Notes under the pieces: generated by a model | Databases searched by the model: none | What the model was told of the DNA's origin: nothing | What the model saw: only the letters and a program-made list of their open reading frames with translations | NCBI GenBank assembly: GCA_963719525.1 | Contig: CAVRCG010000004.1 | Coordinates: 2,418,001 to 2,482,000 of the forward strand | Reading direction: 5' to 3' | Source of the DNA: Bernardetia sp963719525 | GTDB taxonomy: Bacteria > Bacteroidota > Bacteroidia > Cytophagales > Bernardetiaceae | DNA length: 64,000 bases | Part shown: one piece after another, positions 1 to 9,173 of the stretch | Numbering within the stretch: position 1 is the stretch's first letter | Layout of the letters: each line of letters opens with the position of its first letter | Translations under genes and position numbers: made by a program

Positions 1-2
1 AG

Positions 3-56
3 AAAACGAAAAAGAAGAAAACAGAAATTAAAGCAGAAATTGAGAAAGAAAAGTAA
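3..56 (+). CDS. 3' end of an unidentified gene (partial)
   Basis: The window opens inside a reading frame that ends at TAA 54-56. The visible 17 residues are almost all Lys, Glu, Thr and Ile, a typical charged C-terminal tail. Only the tail is present, so no family can be named. Another frame could be the real one. Confidence 0.3.
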   Translation, partial: KTKKKKTEIKAEIEKEK

Positions 57-62
57 TAAAGG

Positions 63-142
63 TTATCACGGTTAATTTAGCAATGTTCATTTTTCGTTTT
101 TTGCTAATTTATTGGTAATCAACACTATAAATAACCGTGATA
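63..142. repeat. 12-bp inverted repeat with 56-bp loop
   Basis: TTATCACGGTTA at 63-74 is the exact reverse complement of TAACCGTGATAA at 131-142. It lies between the partial + gene and the 3' end of the kinase on the - strand, so it may be a bidirectional terminator or a small palindromic insertion. The AT-rich loop shows nothing else. Confidence 0.45.
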
Positions 143-182
143 ATGTTTAATAATCTATTTTCTTTACAAATTCGTATTTTAG

Positions 183-1193
183 TTATTTGCCTTCTATTTC
201 TTTATTAAAAGCAGGAAGATGAAGACTAAATGTAGTTTTTTCTCGTGTAGATTCTAACAAAATTACAGAACCGTGTAATTTGTAGGCTGCTAATTGTGTG
301 GTGTACAATTCTGTTCCTGTAGATTCGGAAAGATTAGCTACTTTATGAAACAAATTAAAAATAAGGTGATAATTAGAAACTGGGATTTCTATTCCATTGT
401 AGGTAATAATAATTTCTAAGTCATTTAATTTTTGAAAAACTTGAATCTGAATGTACGATTTTTGATTTTCTTTAGCATCTATGTGTTTGACAGCAAATTC
501 TAACAAATTTTTTATAATAGTTCTGAAAATTTCTATGTCTGTATAAAAATCTACTTTATCCATTTCTGAATGTATACTAAAATTTGTTTTTGAATAATTT
601 CCCAGAAAACCGAGCGTTTTGTATACACTTTCAATTTCTTCTAAAACATTAAAATTCAAAGGTTCTGCAATTTCATTCTTGAGCATATTTATATACAAAA
701 GATTTTCTAAAATGTTATTCATCTCAGAAGATGTCTTACCAATTCTGTCTAAATATTCTATTGCCAACGGATCTTTTACTTCTAGATTTGCAACCTGACA
801 TAAACCCAGAAGCCGAACAATTGGTCCTTTTAAGTCGTGAGAAGCTCTATAAACAAACTGATCTAGTTCTGAATGGGTGGCTAAAAGCTGAGAATAAGCA
901 TTTCTTACGTCGGAAGTTCGTTGATCTACTTTTGTTTTTAGTTTTTTATTCTGAATGGCAATGAGTTTTTTTGCATTTTCTAGTTCAATGGAATGACTGA
1001 TTGTTTGTTCGTTTATTAGCGATAATTTGTTATGTAACCTATCACTAATTTTAGTCAAAAATTTCATATCAGCCAACAGATCTGCGTAATCTAATGCAAG
1101 GTGTGCATAGGCTGTTTTCCATTCTTCAGCAGAAAAACTTTCATTCAAAAGTAATTGAGCTTGCTCTGCAATACGTTGTTCCTTTTCAAACAT
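183..1193 (-). CDS. Degenerate sensor histidine kinase (HisKA + HATPase-like)
   Basis: 336 residues, no signal peptide or membrane segment, so probably cytosolic. Residues 55-110 look like a coiled coil. The H-box RASHDLKGP puts the phospho-acceptor His at about residue 119. The C-terminal half has the HATPase fold pattern, but its ATP-binding motifs are poor: the N-box reads NLLEFAVKH instead of NLLxNAxKF, and the G1 box reads YNGIEIP instead of DxGxGI. ATP binding may be lost, making this a phospho-acceptor or scaffold rather than an active kinase. It follows holA on the same strand after 249 bp. No response regulator is adjacent. Confidence 0.75.
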   Translation of the reverse strand: MFEKEQRIAEQAQLLLNESFSAEEWKTAYAHLALDYADLLADMKFLTKISDRLHNKLSLINEQTISHSIELENAKKLIAIQNKKLKTKVDQRTSDVRNAYSQLLATHSELDQFVYRASHDLKGPIVRLLGLCQVANLEVKDPLAIEYLDRIGKTSSEMNNILENLLYINMLKNEIAEPLNFNVLEEIESVYKTLGFLGNYSKTNFSIHSEMDKVDFYTDIEIFRTIIKNLLEFAVKHIDAKENQKSYIQIQVFQKLNDLEIIITYNGIEIPVSNYHLIFNLFHKVANLSESTGTELYTTQLAAYKLHGSVILLESTREKTTFSLHLPAFNKEIEGK

Positions 1194-1442
1194 TTGGATA
1201 AGAATGAACTAAATAGAAATATGAAACTATAGTAAACAAAAATCAACTAATTTGTTCACGTAAATGACTTAGAATAGATAAATATAATACTAGATAAGTT
1301 ATGATTTTTAAGTTCAACATTACAAATAATATTTCCTTTTTACTTACAATTTTCTGTATTCTGATTTATATAAATTATTTTACATTAATAATACAAATTA
1401 TTTACCTTAAAGTACATTTTCATTGCAAAACCAGCACAAAAT

Positions 1443-2480
1443 TTATCCTAATATTCTTACCACTAACTCCCTTAGTATTTCTCCATCTTTGGCACTACTA
1501 TTTATTCCTTTTGATTGTGCATCGGCAATGCGAAGGGCGTGCAAGACAAACAAAATTTTGGGAACATTATAGTTACGAGCAGCAGCAGAGTAATCTTTTA
1601 TAAAAAATGGACTTACTCTCAAAATACTTGCAAGTTCGTTGTTGCTTTTTCCTTGATTTTTATGTATCAAAATAAGTTTACAAAAATATCCAAAAAGAGA
1701 AGAAACAATTGGAATAACAGGATTATCCTTTGGATTAGCTGCAAATGTTTTTATTATTTTGTGTGTTTTTAGACCGTTTCTTTGTGCTATGGCTCGTTGC
1801 AAATCAAAAACGTTATATTCTTTTGTTGTGCCGATGTATTTTTTTACTAGTTCGGTCGTAATTTGCGAAGGCTGTGATGATGAGTTAGGTTTGTCAAAAT
1901 TGAGTAGTAATTTGTCTATTTCGTTGGCTAATCGGGAGAGTTCTATTCCTACATTTTCAATGAGCCAAGCTGTTGCATCGGGTGTAATTCTGTATTTTTT
2001 TTGTTGTAAATAATTTCCAATCCAAGCAGGAACTTGATTTTCATACAATGGTTTTGACTCTACCAAAATAGCATGTTTGTCTATTGCTTTGGCAAGTTTT
2101 GTATTGAGAGCTAATTTTTTATGTTTATACAAAAACACTAATACAGTAGAAGGGACGGCTTTTTCAGCATAATTTTGGAGTTGTGTTTTGGCTGCTTCTC
2201 TTCCAAAATCACTAATTTCTTGTGCTTCTTTTACAATTACGACTTGTCGCATTGCCATTATAGGAAACTGTTTGGCTTGCGAGATGACATCTTTTAGTAA
2301 AATATCTTTTCCATACAAAACGGTTTGATTAAAACTTCGTTCTGTTTTTTCTAATGCGTTTTCTTCAATATAATCTGCAATCTTGTCTATATAAAAAGAT
2401 TCTTCTCCCATCAAAAAATAAAAAGGAGAAAATTTTCCTGCTTGCAAATCTTTTAAAATTTCTTCTGGTTTTTTGGGCAT
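1443..2480 (-). CDS. holA: DNA polymerase III subunit delta
   Basis: Delta is the clamp-loader subunit that opens the beta sliding clamp. The 345-residue product matches the family in length and pattern: the N-terminal stretch FYFLMGEESFYIDKIADYI, a central AAA-like region and a C-terminal helical collar (LASILRVSPFFIKDY, then ALRIADAQSKG). A longer frame begins 18 codons upstream, but I chose the ATG at 2480 (MPKKPEEIL), where family similarity starts. It is transcribed with the kinase downstream. Confidence 0.88.
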   Translation of the reverse strand: MPKKPEEILKDLQAGKFSPFYFLMGEESFYIDKIADYIEENALEKTERSFNQTVLYGKDILLKDVISQAKQFPIMAMRQVVIVKEAQEISDFGREAAKTQLQNYAEKAVPSTVLVFLYKHKKLALNTKLAKAIDKHAILVESKPLYENQVPAWIGNYLQQKKYRITPDATAWLIENVGIELSRLANEIDKLLLNFDKPNSSSQPSQITTELVKKYIGTTKEYNVFDLQRAIAQRNGLKTHKIIKTFAANPKDNPVIPIVSSLFGYFCKLILIHKNQGKSNNELASILRVSPFFIKDYSAAARNYNVPKILFVLHALRIADAQSKGINSSAKDGEILRELVVRILG

Positions 2481-2726
2481 AATTAATTTTTTATTTCGTT
2501 GGTAAGTAAGTAAGCCAACAAAAGGCAAATACAAACAATTACAGATTCATTTTATTCTACAAATATAATTCAAATTAAAATGGTTCTATTTTATTAATCT
2601 CACAAAGAGGAGATTTTTAGTAAGTTTTGTAAATGGCATATACATTGCAAAACATAAAGTAGAATTATCTATTAACATATTTAGATTTCCAAATTTATTT
2701 TTCTTATTCCCTTTACCCCTTATCAA

Positions 2727-3491
2727 ATGAACATTAATTTTAAAAGGTTTTATAATTTTGTTATTATTGCTGTTTTATCAATTTCTTTTACCAGTTGTTT
2801 TGACATAAAAGAAGAAGTAACTATTCATGAAGATGGCTCAGGTTCTTTCATACAAACGATTGATATGGGGGATAATCCCATGATGCAAATGGCTTTGAAT
2901 ATGCAGAACGATTCTGAAGACGAAGATGGCAAACAGTCAGACAAAGCTATGAATAAAATGGATTCTACTTTGGAAGAAACGAAAGCTAAATTAGCTAACG
3001 TCAAAGGAATTTCAAATATCAAGACGGCTTCTTCAAAAGAGGAATTGAAATATACACTTATGTATGAGTTTGAAGACGTTGATGCACTAAATAGAGCAAT
3101 GCATGCAGCAAAAACAGAAAAAAAAGGAGAAGTAAAGATAATGCAGAAAATATATTCTTTTAAAAAGGGAGAATTTAGCAGAGCAAATAATTTCTCAATG
3201 AGTGGTAATAATATGGATTTGTCAAGTATTATGGGAGGAAAAAAAGGAGAAAGTAAAGAAGAACAAACCGAAGAGGAAAAGGCACAAACAAAGAAAATGA
3301 TGGAGTTATTTTTTGGAGATGCAAATTACACGTATATCGTTCACGTTCCGAATAAGGTAAAATCATATTCTAACAAATCACATACAACCGTTTCAGACGA
3401 CGAAAAAACACTTACCATGACTATTCCTTTTTTGGAATTAATGAATGATGAGAAAAAAGTAGATGTCGGAAATAATGTGAAATTTAAGTAG
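2727..3491 (+). CDS. Conserved lipoprotein of unknown function
   Basis: 254 residues with a lipoprotein signal peptide ending ISFTSC, so lipidation at Cys is expected at about residue 24. The mature part opens with DIKEEVTIHEDGSGS, a pattern I associate with an uncharacterised Bacteroidota lipoprotein family. The middle is rich in Met, Lys and Glu (residues about 55-75 and 170-200), probably a flexible helical region. No catalytic motif is visible. It stands alone on the + strand. Confidence 0.7.
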   Translation: MNINFKRFYNFVIIAVLSISFTSCFDIKEEVTIHEDGSGSFIQTIDMGDNPMMQMALNMQNDSEDEDGKQSDKAMNKMDSTLEETKAKLANVKGISNIKTASSKEELKYTLMYEFEDVDALNRAMHAAKTEKKGEVKIMQKIYSFKKGEFSRANNFSMSGNNMDLSSIMGGKKGESKEEQTEEEKAQTKKMMELFFGDANYTYIVHVPNKVKSYSNKSHTTVSDDEKTLTMTIPFLELMNDEKKVDVGNNVKFK

Positions 3492-3524
3492 TTTGTTAGT
3501 TCTATTTTCGATACTGATTTAGTA

Positions 3525-3716
3525 ACTGATGTGACGCAATTAAAGCTACCACCACCTTCTTCGTTTTTTTGTTTCTACTCTATTCTAAGATAAAAGGAGT
3601 ACTTTTAATAAAACGGAAAAGTAGATTGATATAAAAAGTAGTGGTTACTTTCCCACGAATAAATTCGTGGGTTTGGTCTAAACTTCTCTAAACTTTGATG
3701 TTGCGTACCATCAGTT
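3525..3716 (-). mobile_element. MITE family A, copy 1
   Basis: 192-bp non-coding element with imperfect terminal inverted repeats of the form ACTGATGTTACGCAA. It is flanked by a perfect 5-bp target duplication TAGTA (3520-3524 and 3717-3721). It contains the hairpin CCCACGAATAAATTCGTGGG. It is in opposite orientation to the copies at 26414 and 63029 and lacks the second such hairpin arm seen in them. Confidence 0.8.
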
Positions 3717-3740
3717 AGTAAATGAATTTATATTTTTTCT

Positions 3741-4019
3741 TTGTCTAGTCCTGAAATAGTGTTACAGGTTTTTAGACAAACTACTTTAGGAGAATTGAGA
3801 AGTTTACCAATAAGAAATATATCATCAGAAGAACAAAATAAAATAGTCGTTTTGGTAAATCAAATCTTAAAAGCAAAAAAAGAAAATCAAGATGCAAATA
3901 CGAGTAATTTAGAAAATGAAATTGATATTTTAGTCTATAAACTCTATGGATTAACGTATGAAGAAGTACTGATAATTGATTCAGATTTTGAGCTTACGGA
4001 GAAAGAATACTTTAAGTAG
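3741..4019 (+). pseudogene. Remnant of type IIG restriction-modification enzyme C-terminus
   Basis: 92 codons resembling the C-terminal target-recognition region of Eco57I/TaqI-like RM proteins: LGELRSLPIRNIS, EEQNKIVVLVNQILKAKK, then EIDILVYKLYGLTYEE. No methyltransferase or nuclease part is nearby, and the frame has no ATG, only a TTG at 3741. It begins 24 bp after a MITE. It is best read as the tail of a deleted gene; a MITE-linked deletion is possible but unproven. Confidence 0.6.
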
Positions 4020-4084
4020 AATGAATTTTGTACTATGCTTTCTCACTCTAAAGAGTGAGCTACATAATGAGCTACATTCTATGC

Positions 4085-4126
4085 AAAAATTTCCCTATCC
4101 AGAATAAATTGAATAGGGAAATTTTT
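4085..4126. terminator. Bidirectional terminator hairpin
   Basis: Perfect 14-bp stem AAAAATTTCCCTAT / ATAGGGAAATTTTT. It sits just past the stop of the membrane protein at 4140 (- strand) and after the remnant on the + strand. A near-identical hairpin lies on the other side of that gene at 4813-4852. Confidence 0.7.
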
Positions 4127-4139
4127 CGTTTAGAATAAT

Positions 4140-4754
4140 CTACTTCTGTAAATATTTCTCATCATAAAGACTATCTCTATAATTATCCATTCTTATTCTA
4201 ATAGCTTCATCAGTCGGATTAGCCAAACTTTCTTTCATCATTTCTGCATATTCTGGTTGCTTTCTGTGTATAATATCTATCCAAGTATTTGTCAATATGG
4301 AGTATAAAGATGAAACTACTAAGAAAAATATTCCTGTTCGTATAATCATTGTTGTATAAAAGGAATCTGAACTTTTTGTGGCTAATTTCACAGCTACAAA
4401 AGCCAGTAAAAAAAGAGCAAAGGCTATAGTTCCTAAAGCTAAAAGCATTCCACTTCCGGGCCAAAGCATAATTTTGAAAAGTGTTCCAAAACAAGCGAAA
4501 CTTGCCACTATTCCAATAATTACACCTGCTATTATAAATATTGGATTCTGTTTTTCAGTAGTACTCTCTTTTTCTTTACCAAATTTAATGTTGGAAAAAA
4601 TAGCAAATCCGAAAGCTAAATAAAATAAACCAAGCGCACATAAAGATAAAACAGTAATAACTCCTCCTCCTGCTATCTCAAATATTCGCATTGCTGTTGC
4701 CACGACAAACAGGAAAATTAAAACAAATTCTATTATTTTTATAGTTTTTCTCAT
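4140..4754 (-). CDS. Small multi-pass membrane protein, unknown
   Basis: 204 residues with about five to six hydrophobic helices (near residues 8-24, 30-53, 70-95, 100-122, 135-155) and a short charged C-terminal tail ending DSLYDEKYLQK. I recognise no family or motif. It is bracketed by two copies of the same hairpin, which suggests an independent transcription unit. Confidence 0.6.
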   Translation of the reverse strand: MRKTIKIIEFVLIFLFVVATAMRIFEIAGGGVITVLSLCALGLFYLAFGFAIFSNIKFGKEKESTTEKQNPIFIIAGVIIGIVASFACFGTLFKIMLWPGSGMLLALGTIAFALFLLAFVAVKLATKSSDSFYTTMIIRTGIFFLVVSSLYSILTNTWIDIIHRKQPEYAEMMKESLANPTDEAIRIRMDNYRDSLYDEKYLQK

Positions 4755-4812
4755 TAAAATTAAAAGTTAAGATTCTTAAATTGATTAGATGCAAATATAT
4801 GATTTTATACAA

Positions 4813-4852
4813 AAAATTTCCCTACTCAAAATAAATTGAATAGGGAAATTTT
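4813..4852. terminator. Terminator hairpin, second copy
   Basis: Stem AAAATTTCCCTA / TAGGGAAATTTT with the same loop as the hairpin at 4085. It lies downstream of the thiolase stop (4915, - strand) and upstream of the membrane protein, so it probably terminates the fad transcript. Confidence 0.6.
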
Positions 4853-4914
4853 GAAATACTATATTTTGCTATACAAATACAACGCAGGCTAAAGCCCACG
4901 CTACATTATTACAT

Positions 4915-6092
4915 TTAATTTACACGCTCAAAAATACCTGCAATTCCTTGTCCACCACCAATACAAGCCGTTACCATTCCGTACTTTTTGTTTTGAACTT
5001 CCATTTCATTCATCAGTTGGATAGTCAGTTTTGCGCCAGTACAACCAAGTGGATGCCCAAGTGCAATCGCTCCACCGTTCGGATTTACTTTTGATTCATC
5101 TAATTTCAAATCACGAATTACAGCTAACGATTGTGCTGCAAAGGCTTCATTGAGTTCGATTACATCAATATCTTCTAGTTTCAAACCTGCTTGTTTTAAT
5201 GCCTTCGGAACAGCAGCCACAGACCAATTCCCATAATGCGTGGGTCAACGCCAGCACATGTATAAGCTAACATTTTAAGTCGTGGCTTTAAACCTAATTC
5301 CTCTACCATTTTTTCAGACATTACGATTACAAAAGCTGCACCGTCTGAAGTTTGAGAAGAATTACCAGCCGTAACCGTTCCATCACTTGCAAAAGCAGGA
5401 CGAAGACCAGACAAACCTTCCATAGAAGTATCTTCACGAGGTCCTTCATCTGTATCGACCGTAAACTTGCGAGTTTTCTTTTGTCCGTCTTCGTAATAAT
5501 TCTCTTCTATTTCAACAGGTACAATTTGACTTTTGAATTTTCCGTCTGCAATCGCTTTCAATGCTTTTTTGTGAGAATTTACAGAAAACGCATCTTGATC
5601 TTCACGACTAATTTTGTAATCACGAACAATTTCTTCTGCCGTAAGACCCATTGAAAGCATATATTCGGGATGTTCGCTTACAATATTCCAGTTTAATGCT
5701 GGTTTGTAACCCATCATTGGAAGAACCGACATAGATTCTGTTCCACCTGCAATAATACAATCTGCCGTTCCTGCCTGAATGCGAGAACAAGCCAAACCGA
5801 TTGCCTCCAAACCAGAACCACAATAGCGATTCAAGACCATTCCCGGAACACTCAAAGGCAAAGAAAGAAGAGAAATAAGTCTTCCCATTTGCATTCCTTG
5901 TTCGCCTTCAGGAATTGCATTACCAACAATTAGGTCGTCAATACGTGTTGGGTCAAGATTAGGAATTGATTCTACAAGATGCTTAATTACATCGGCTGCT
6001 AAATCATCTGAACGGTAATTTTTGAAACCACCTTTTTTTGCTTTGCCTACTGCGCTGCGAAAGCCTGTTACTATATAAGCTGTTTGACTCAT
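4915..6092 (-). CDS. fadA: Acetyl-CoA C-acyltransferase (thiolase), apparent frameshift
   Basis: The last step of beta-oxidation, thiolytic cleavage of 3-ketoacyl-CoA. The joined frames give 392 residues, the family length. Visible motifs are NRYCGSGLEAI with nucleophile Cys91, GGTESMS, NGGAIALGHPLGCTGA with the catalytic His, and CIGGGQGIA with the second Cys near the C-terminus. The frame breaks at about 5222: the coding strand reads GGAATTGGTCTGTGG where GIGPVA needs GGTCCTGTGG, so one C is missing. Downstream the frame continues perfectly as AAVPKALKQAGL. It follows the FadN-type gene on the same strand after 382 bp of palindromic DNA. Confidence 0.85.
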
Positions 6093-6180
6093 TTTTTTTA
6101 ATTATATTTTCAATTACTTGTTTTTTGAAAAACTAGCAACTTATGTTATTTAATTTTTTTATAAAAATGTCTTGTTTCTG

Positions 6181-6464
6181 ATGTCGTCAATAAGGACACC
6201 ATAGCCGTAAGGCTATAAATAAATTTTGATATTTACTCCTTTAGGAGTTGCATATTGGTAGAAAAATCTAAGAATCTCTCTTCATTTACTCCTTTAGGAG
6301 TTGTATATTGGTAGGATTCTGGTTAAAACTCTACCAATATATAGTTCCTACGGAACAAGAAACAGTCACTTATTTTCATTTTTTCTACCAATATGAAGTT
6401 CCTACGGAACAGAATTACAATAAAAGTTTTAGCCTTACGGCTATGGTGTCCCCACCAACGACAT
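6181..6464. repeat. Long inverted-repeat element holding four hairpin units (2+2)
   Basis: 35-bp outer arms (6181-6215 and 6430-6464) share the block GGACACCATAGCCGTAAGGC in inverted orientation. Inside are four units, each a small hairpin (ACTCCTTTAGGAGT or GTTCCTACGGAAC) followed by ATATTGGTAGA. Two point forward (about 6232 and 6286) and two reverse (about 6331 and 6382). The element fills the gap between fadN and fadA. The locus at 35218-35402 has the same 2+2 plan. Confidence 0.75.
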
Positions 6465-6474
6465 GAAACCACAA

Positions 6475-8904
6475 TTAATTTCTTAAAGGTTTGCCTTTAA
6501 ACAAGATGCTATTAATTCTATCTAATGTTTTTTGCTCACCACAAAGAGATAAAAATGCTTCTCTTTCTAAGTCTAAAAGATATTGTTCCGAAACTTTTGC
6601 AGCACCAGAAAGGTCGCCACCAGCAATTACATACGCTAATTTTTTAGCAATTTTGATGTCGTGAGGAGTTGCATAATGTCCATAAAGCATTCCGACAGCA
6701 CCAGCCGTAAAGGTTGCTAAAGCCGTTTTTCCTTCTACTTCGATGTCCATTTGTTGCGTAGGCTGCGTATATCCAGAAGCTACCATTTCCATGGCTTTGC
6801 GTTTGGCATCAGCAATTAGTCTTGAACGGTTGAGGGTATAATCATCATGTCCACGTAAAAATCCCATTTCTAAGGCTTCTTGTGCCGAAGTAGCTACTTT
6901 TGCAGTCGCAATATTTAAGAATACATTTTGCAAACGGTTTACTTTAGGGTCGCCATCTACGAAAGTATTTGCAGTACGACGAACCATTTCTTTCGTTCCT
7001 CCACCAGCAGGAATAAGACCAACACCAACTTCTACAAGACCCATATAGGTTTCTGCATGTGCCTGAACGTGGTCAGAATGCAGACAAAGCTCACAACCAC
7101 CACCCAAAACAAGTCCAGAAGTTGCCGAAACAACAGGAATTGCAGAAAATTTGGCTCTCATCATTGTATTTTGGAACTGACGAATTATCATTTCTATCTC
7201 GTCAAATTCTTGCTCCAAGGCATACATATAAAGCATTGCTAGATTTGCACCTGCTGAAAAGTTGGGTGCATCATTACCGATTACTACACTTGAATAACTC
7301 TTTTCTGCTAAAGTAATAGCCGTATTAATTCCTTCAATTACTTCTCCACCGATAGCATTCATTTTGGTATGGAACTCTAAACCTAAAACGCCATCGCCTA
7401 AATCAAAAATAGTTGTTCCATCATTTCCCCAAACTTTGTTTGTAGAACGAATAGCATCTAAAATGATAAATTCTTCTGTTCCCGGAATGGTTTTGTAAGA
7501 TTTAGAATTTATATCGTAATACTGTTTCTTACCATTTTCAGTTTTGTAGAACGAATCTACATTTTTGACCCAGTCAGCTACTTTATAACCTTCTTTTTCC
7601 ATTTTGGCAATCGTATCTTTTACACCAAGTGCGTCCCAAATTGCAAACGGTCCCATTTCCCAACCAAAACCAGCAGCAACGGCATTATCGATTTGATAAA
7701 CGTGGTCTGCAATTTCTGGAATACGGTTAGAAACATAAGCAAAAACATCATAAAATGTAGTACGGAAAAATTCTCCGTATTTTGAATCATCGTTTAAGAA
7801 AATAGCAAAACGTTTGTTTAGATTATCTTCGTCTTTTGCCTTTCCATAAATCTTAATATCTGGCTTTTCAGTTGGCTTATACTCGTATGTATTTAGGTCT
7901 AATTCAAGAATTTCAGTTTTACCTTTTTCGTCTTTTGTTTTCTTGAAATAACCTTGTTTTGTCTTATCTCCGTACCATTTGCGTTTATCAAGCTCTTTTA
8001 CAATGTTTGGTAATTCAAACATTTCTTTTCGTTCGTCATTCGGAACATTATCTGCAAGTCCCTTTGCTACTTTTATCGTGGTATCTAATCCAACAACATC
8101 AAGAGTACGGAAAGTAGCCGATTTTGCACGTCCGATAATTGGTCCTGTAAGTCTATCTACTTCGCCAACTGTAAGACCGTATTTTTCTACTGCATGAAGC
8201 GTTGACATAATTGCAAAAACACCAACACGGTTAGCAATAAATGCAGGCGTATCTTTACACAAAACGGTTTCTTTACCTAAATAAAGGTCGCCATAATGAA
8301 GAAGAAAATCTACAATTTCTTGTTTGGTATCTTTACAAGGAATAATTTCCAAAAGACGCATATAACGTGGAGGATTAAAAAAGTGCATTCCACAAAAATG
8401 TTCTTTAAAGCCTTGACTTCTACCTTCAACAAGCATGTGCATCGGAATACCAGACGTGTTCGAAGCAATAATTGCATCTTCTCTACGGTGCTTTTCTACA
8501 CGCTCAAAAAGTTGTTGTTTGATATCCAATCTTTCAATAACGGCTTCCAAAATCAAATCACAATCAGCAATCCAATCTAAGTTGTCAGTAAGGTTTCCAG
8601 TTTTGATACGGCTTGCAAAACTAGTACTATAAAAAGGAGCTGGCTTAGACTTAGTCGCTTCTACCAAAAATTTGTTTACAATACTATTTCTCCAAAGAAG
8701 ACTTTTTTCTTGTTTTTCGTCTTTTGGGTCTTCTAAAGGAACGATGTCTAATAAGACAACTTCGCAACCAATATTAGCAAAATGGGCAGCAATACGAGAA
8801 CCCATTACACCAGAACCTAAAATTGCCACTTTACGAATATGGCGTTCTGCTGTTTTTTTGGCACTTTTGCTTTGTTGAGCAGGAGCTTGAGGGGCTTGAG
8901 TCAT
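6475..8904 (-). CDS. fadN: 3-hydroxyacyl-CoA dehydrogenase / enoyl-CoA hydratase fusion (FadN type)
   Basis: 809-residue bifunctional beta-oxidation enzyme that hydrates enoyl-CoA and oxidises the 3-hydroxyacyl-CoA with NAD. The order is dehydrogenase first: Rossmann motif GSGVMGSRIA at residues 30-40, EAVIERLDIK, then IIASNTSGIP. A second dehydrogenase helical region follows. The crotonase domain is C-terminal, from about residue 500 (NFSAGANLAM, LVLGGGCELCLH, LIPAGGGTKE). This order matches Bacillus FadN rather than E. coli FadB/FadJ. The thiolase is downstream and a MarR gene upstream. A predicted promoter at 9049 overlaps a MarR-type palindrome. Confidence 0.88.
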   Translation of the reverse strand: MTQAPQAPAQQSKSAKKTAERHIRKVAILGSGVMGSRIAAHFANIGCEVVLLDIVPLEDPKDEKQEKSLLWRNSIVNKFLVEATKSKPAPFYSTSFASRIKTGNLTDNLDWIADCDLILEAVIERLDIKQQLFERVEKHRREDAIIASNTSGIPMHMLVEGRSQGFKEHFCGMHFFNPPRYMRLLEIIPCKDTKQEIVDFLLHYGDLYLGKETVLCKDTPAFIANRVGVFAIMSTLHAVEKYGLTVGEVDRLTGPIIGRAKSATFRTLDVVGLDTTIKVAKGLADNVPNDERKEMFELPNIVKELDKRKWYGDKTKQGYFKKTKDEKGKTEILELDLNTYEYKPTEKPDIKIYGKAKDEDNLNKRFAIFLNDDSKYGEFFRTTFYDVFAYVSNRIPEIADHVYQIDNAVAAGFGWEMGPFAIWDALGVKDTIAKMEKEGYKVADWVKNVDSFYKTENGKKQYYDINSKSYKTIPGTEEFIILDAIRSTNKVWGNDGTTIFDLGDGVLGLEFHTKMNAIGGEVIEGINTAITLAEKSYSSVVIGNDAPNFSAGANLAMLYMYALEQEFDEIEMIIRQFQNTMMRAKFSAIPVVSATSGLVLGGGCELCLHSDHVQAHAETYMGLVEVGVGLIPAGGGTKEMVRRTANTFVDGDPKVNRLQNVFLNIATAKVATSAQEALEMGFLRGHDDYTLNRSRLIADAKRKAMEMVASGYTQPTQQMDIEVEGKTALATFTAGAVGMLYGHYATPHDIKIAKKLAYVIAGGDLSGAAKVSEQYLLDLEREAFLSLCGEQKTLDRINSILFKGKPLRN

Positions 8905-9048
8905 AAAAATATATGTTTTTTGAATTAATATAAAATCTTTTTTTCTTTATTCTATTAGAACTTTTTATCTGTAAGCAATTTATACAATTATTTATCAATT
9001 AAAAATTTGCTGTACCAAAAATAATATTCTGTATAATCTACATAAAAC

Positions 9049-9056
9049 CAAAGATA
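9049..9056 (-). promoter_or_regulatory. Predicted -7 box of fadN promoter
   Basis: The minus strand reads TATCTTTG, matching the Bacteroidota -7 consensus TAnnTTTG, 145 bp before the fadN start. The expected -33 region, about 20 bp upstream, falls on the palindrome at 9078. This is a consensus match only. Confidence 0.45.
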
Positions 9057-9077
9057 ACAAAAATTTGTAAAAAATAG

Positions 9078-9090
9078 TATGCACGCATAA
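9078..9090. promoter_or_regulatory. Putative MarR operator upstream of fadN
   Basis: The sequence TATGCACGCATAA is a near-palindrome. A matching TTATGCGTGCATAA lies upstream of marR at 9877-9890, and both are followed by a similar TTTAAGAAATTTT tract. MarR proteins bind such palindromes and commonly regulate their own gene. The position over the predicted -33 element suggests repression. Confidence 0.6.
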
Positions 9091-9173
9091 TTATTTAAGA
9101 AATTTTTATAGCCAGAAGTTCTAAAAAAACTTGATGGTCTTTGAAGAGTTTTATGAGCTTTAGAGTCGAAAAT

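Noticed and set aside
5196..6092. Two separate genes for the split thiolase, acs, pyk and others
   Set aside because: Joined proteins have exact family lengths, and motifs run on across the break after a one-base correction; the second halves lack their own family start.
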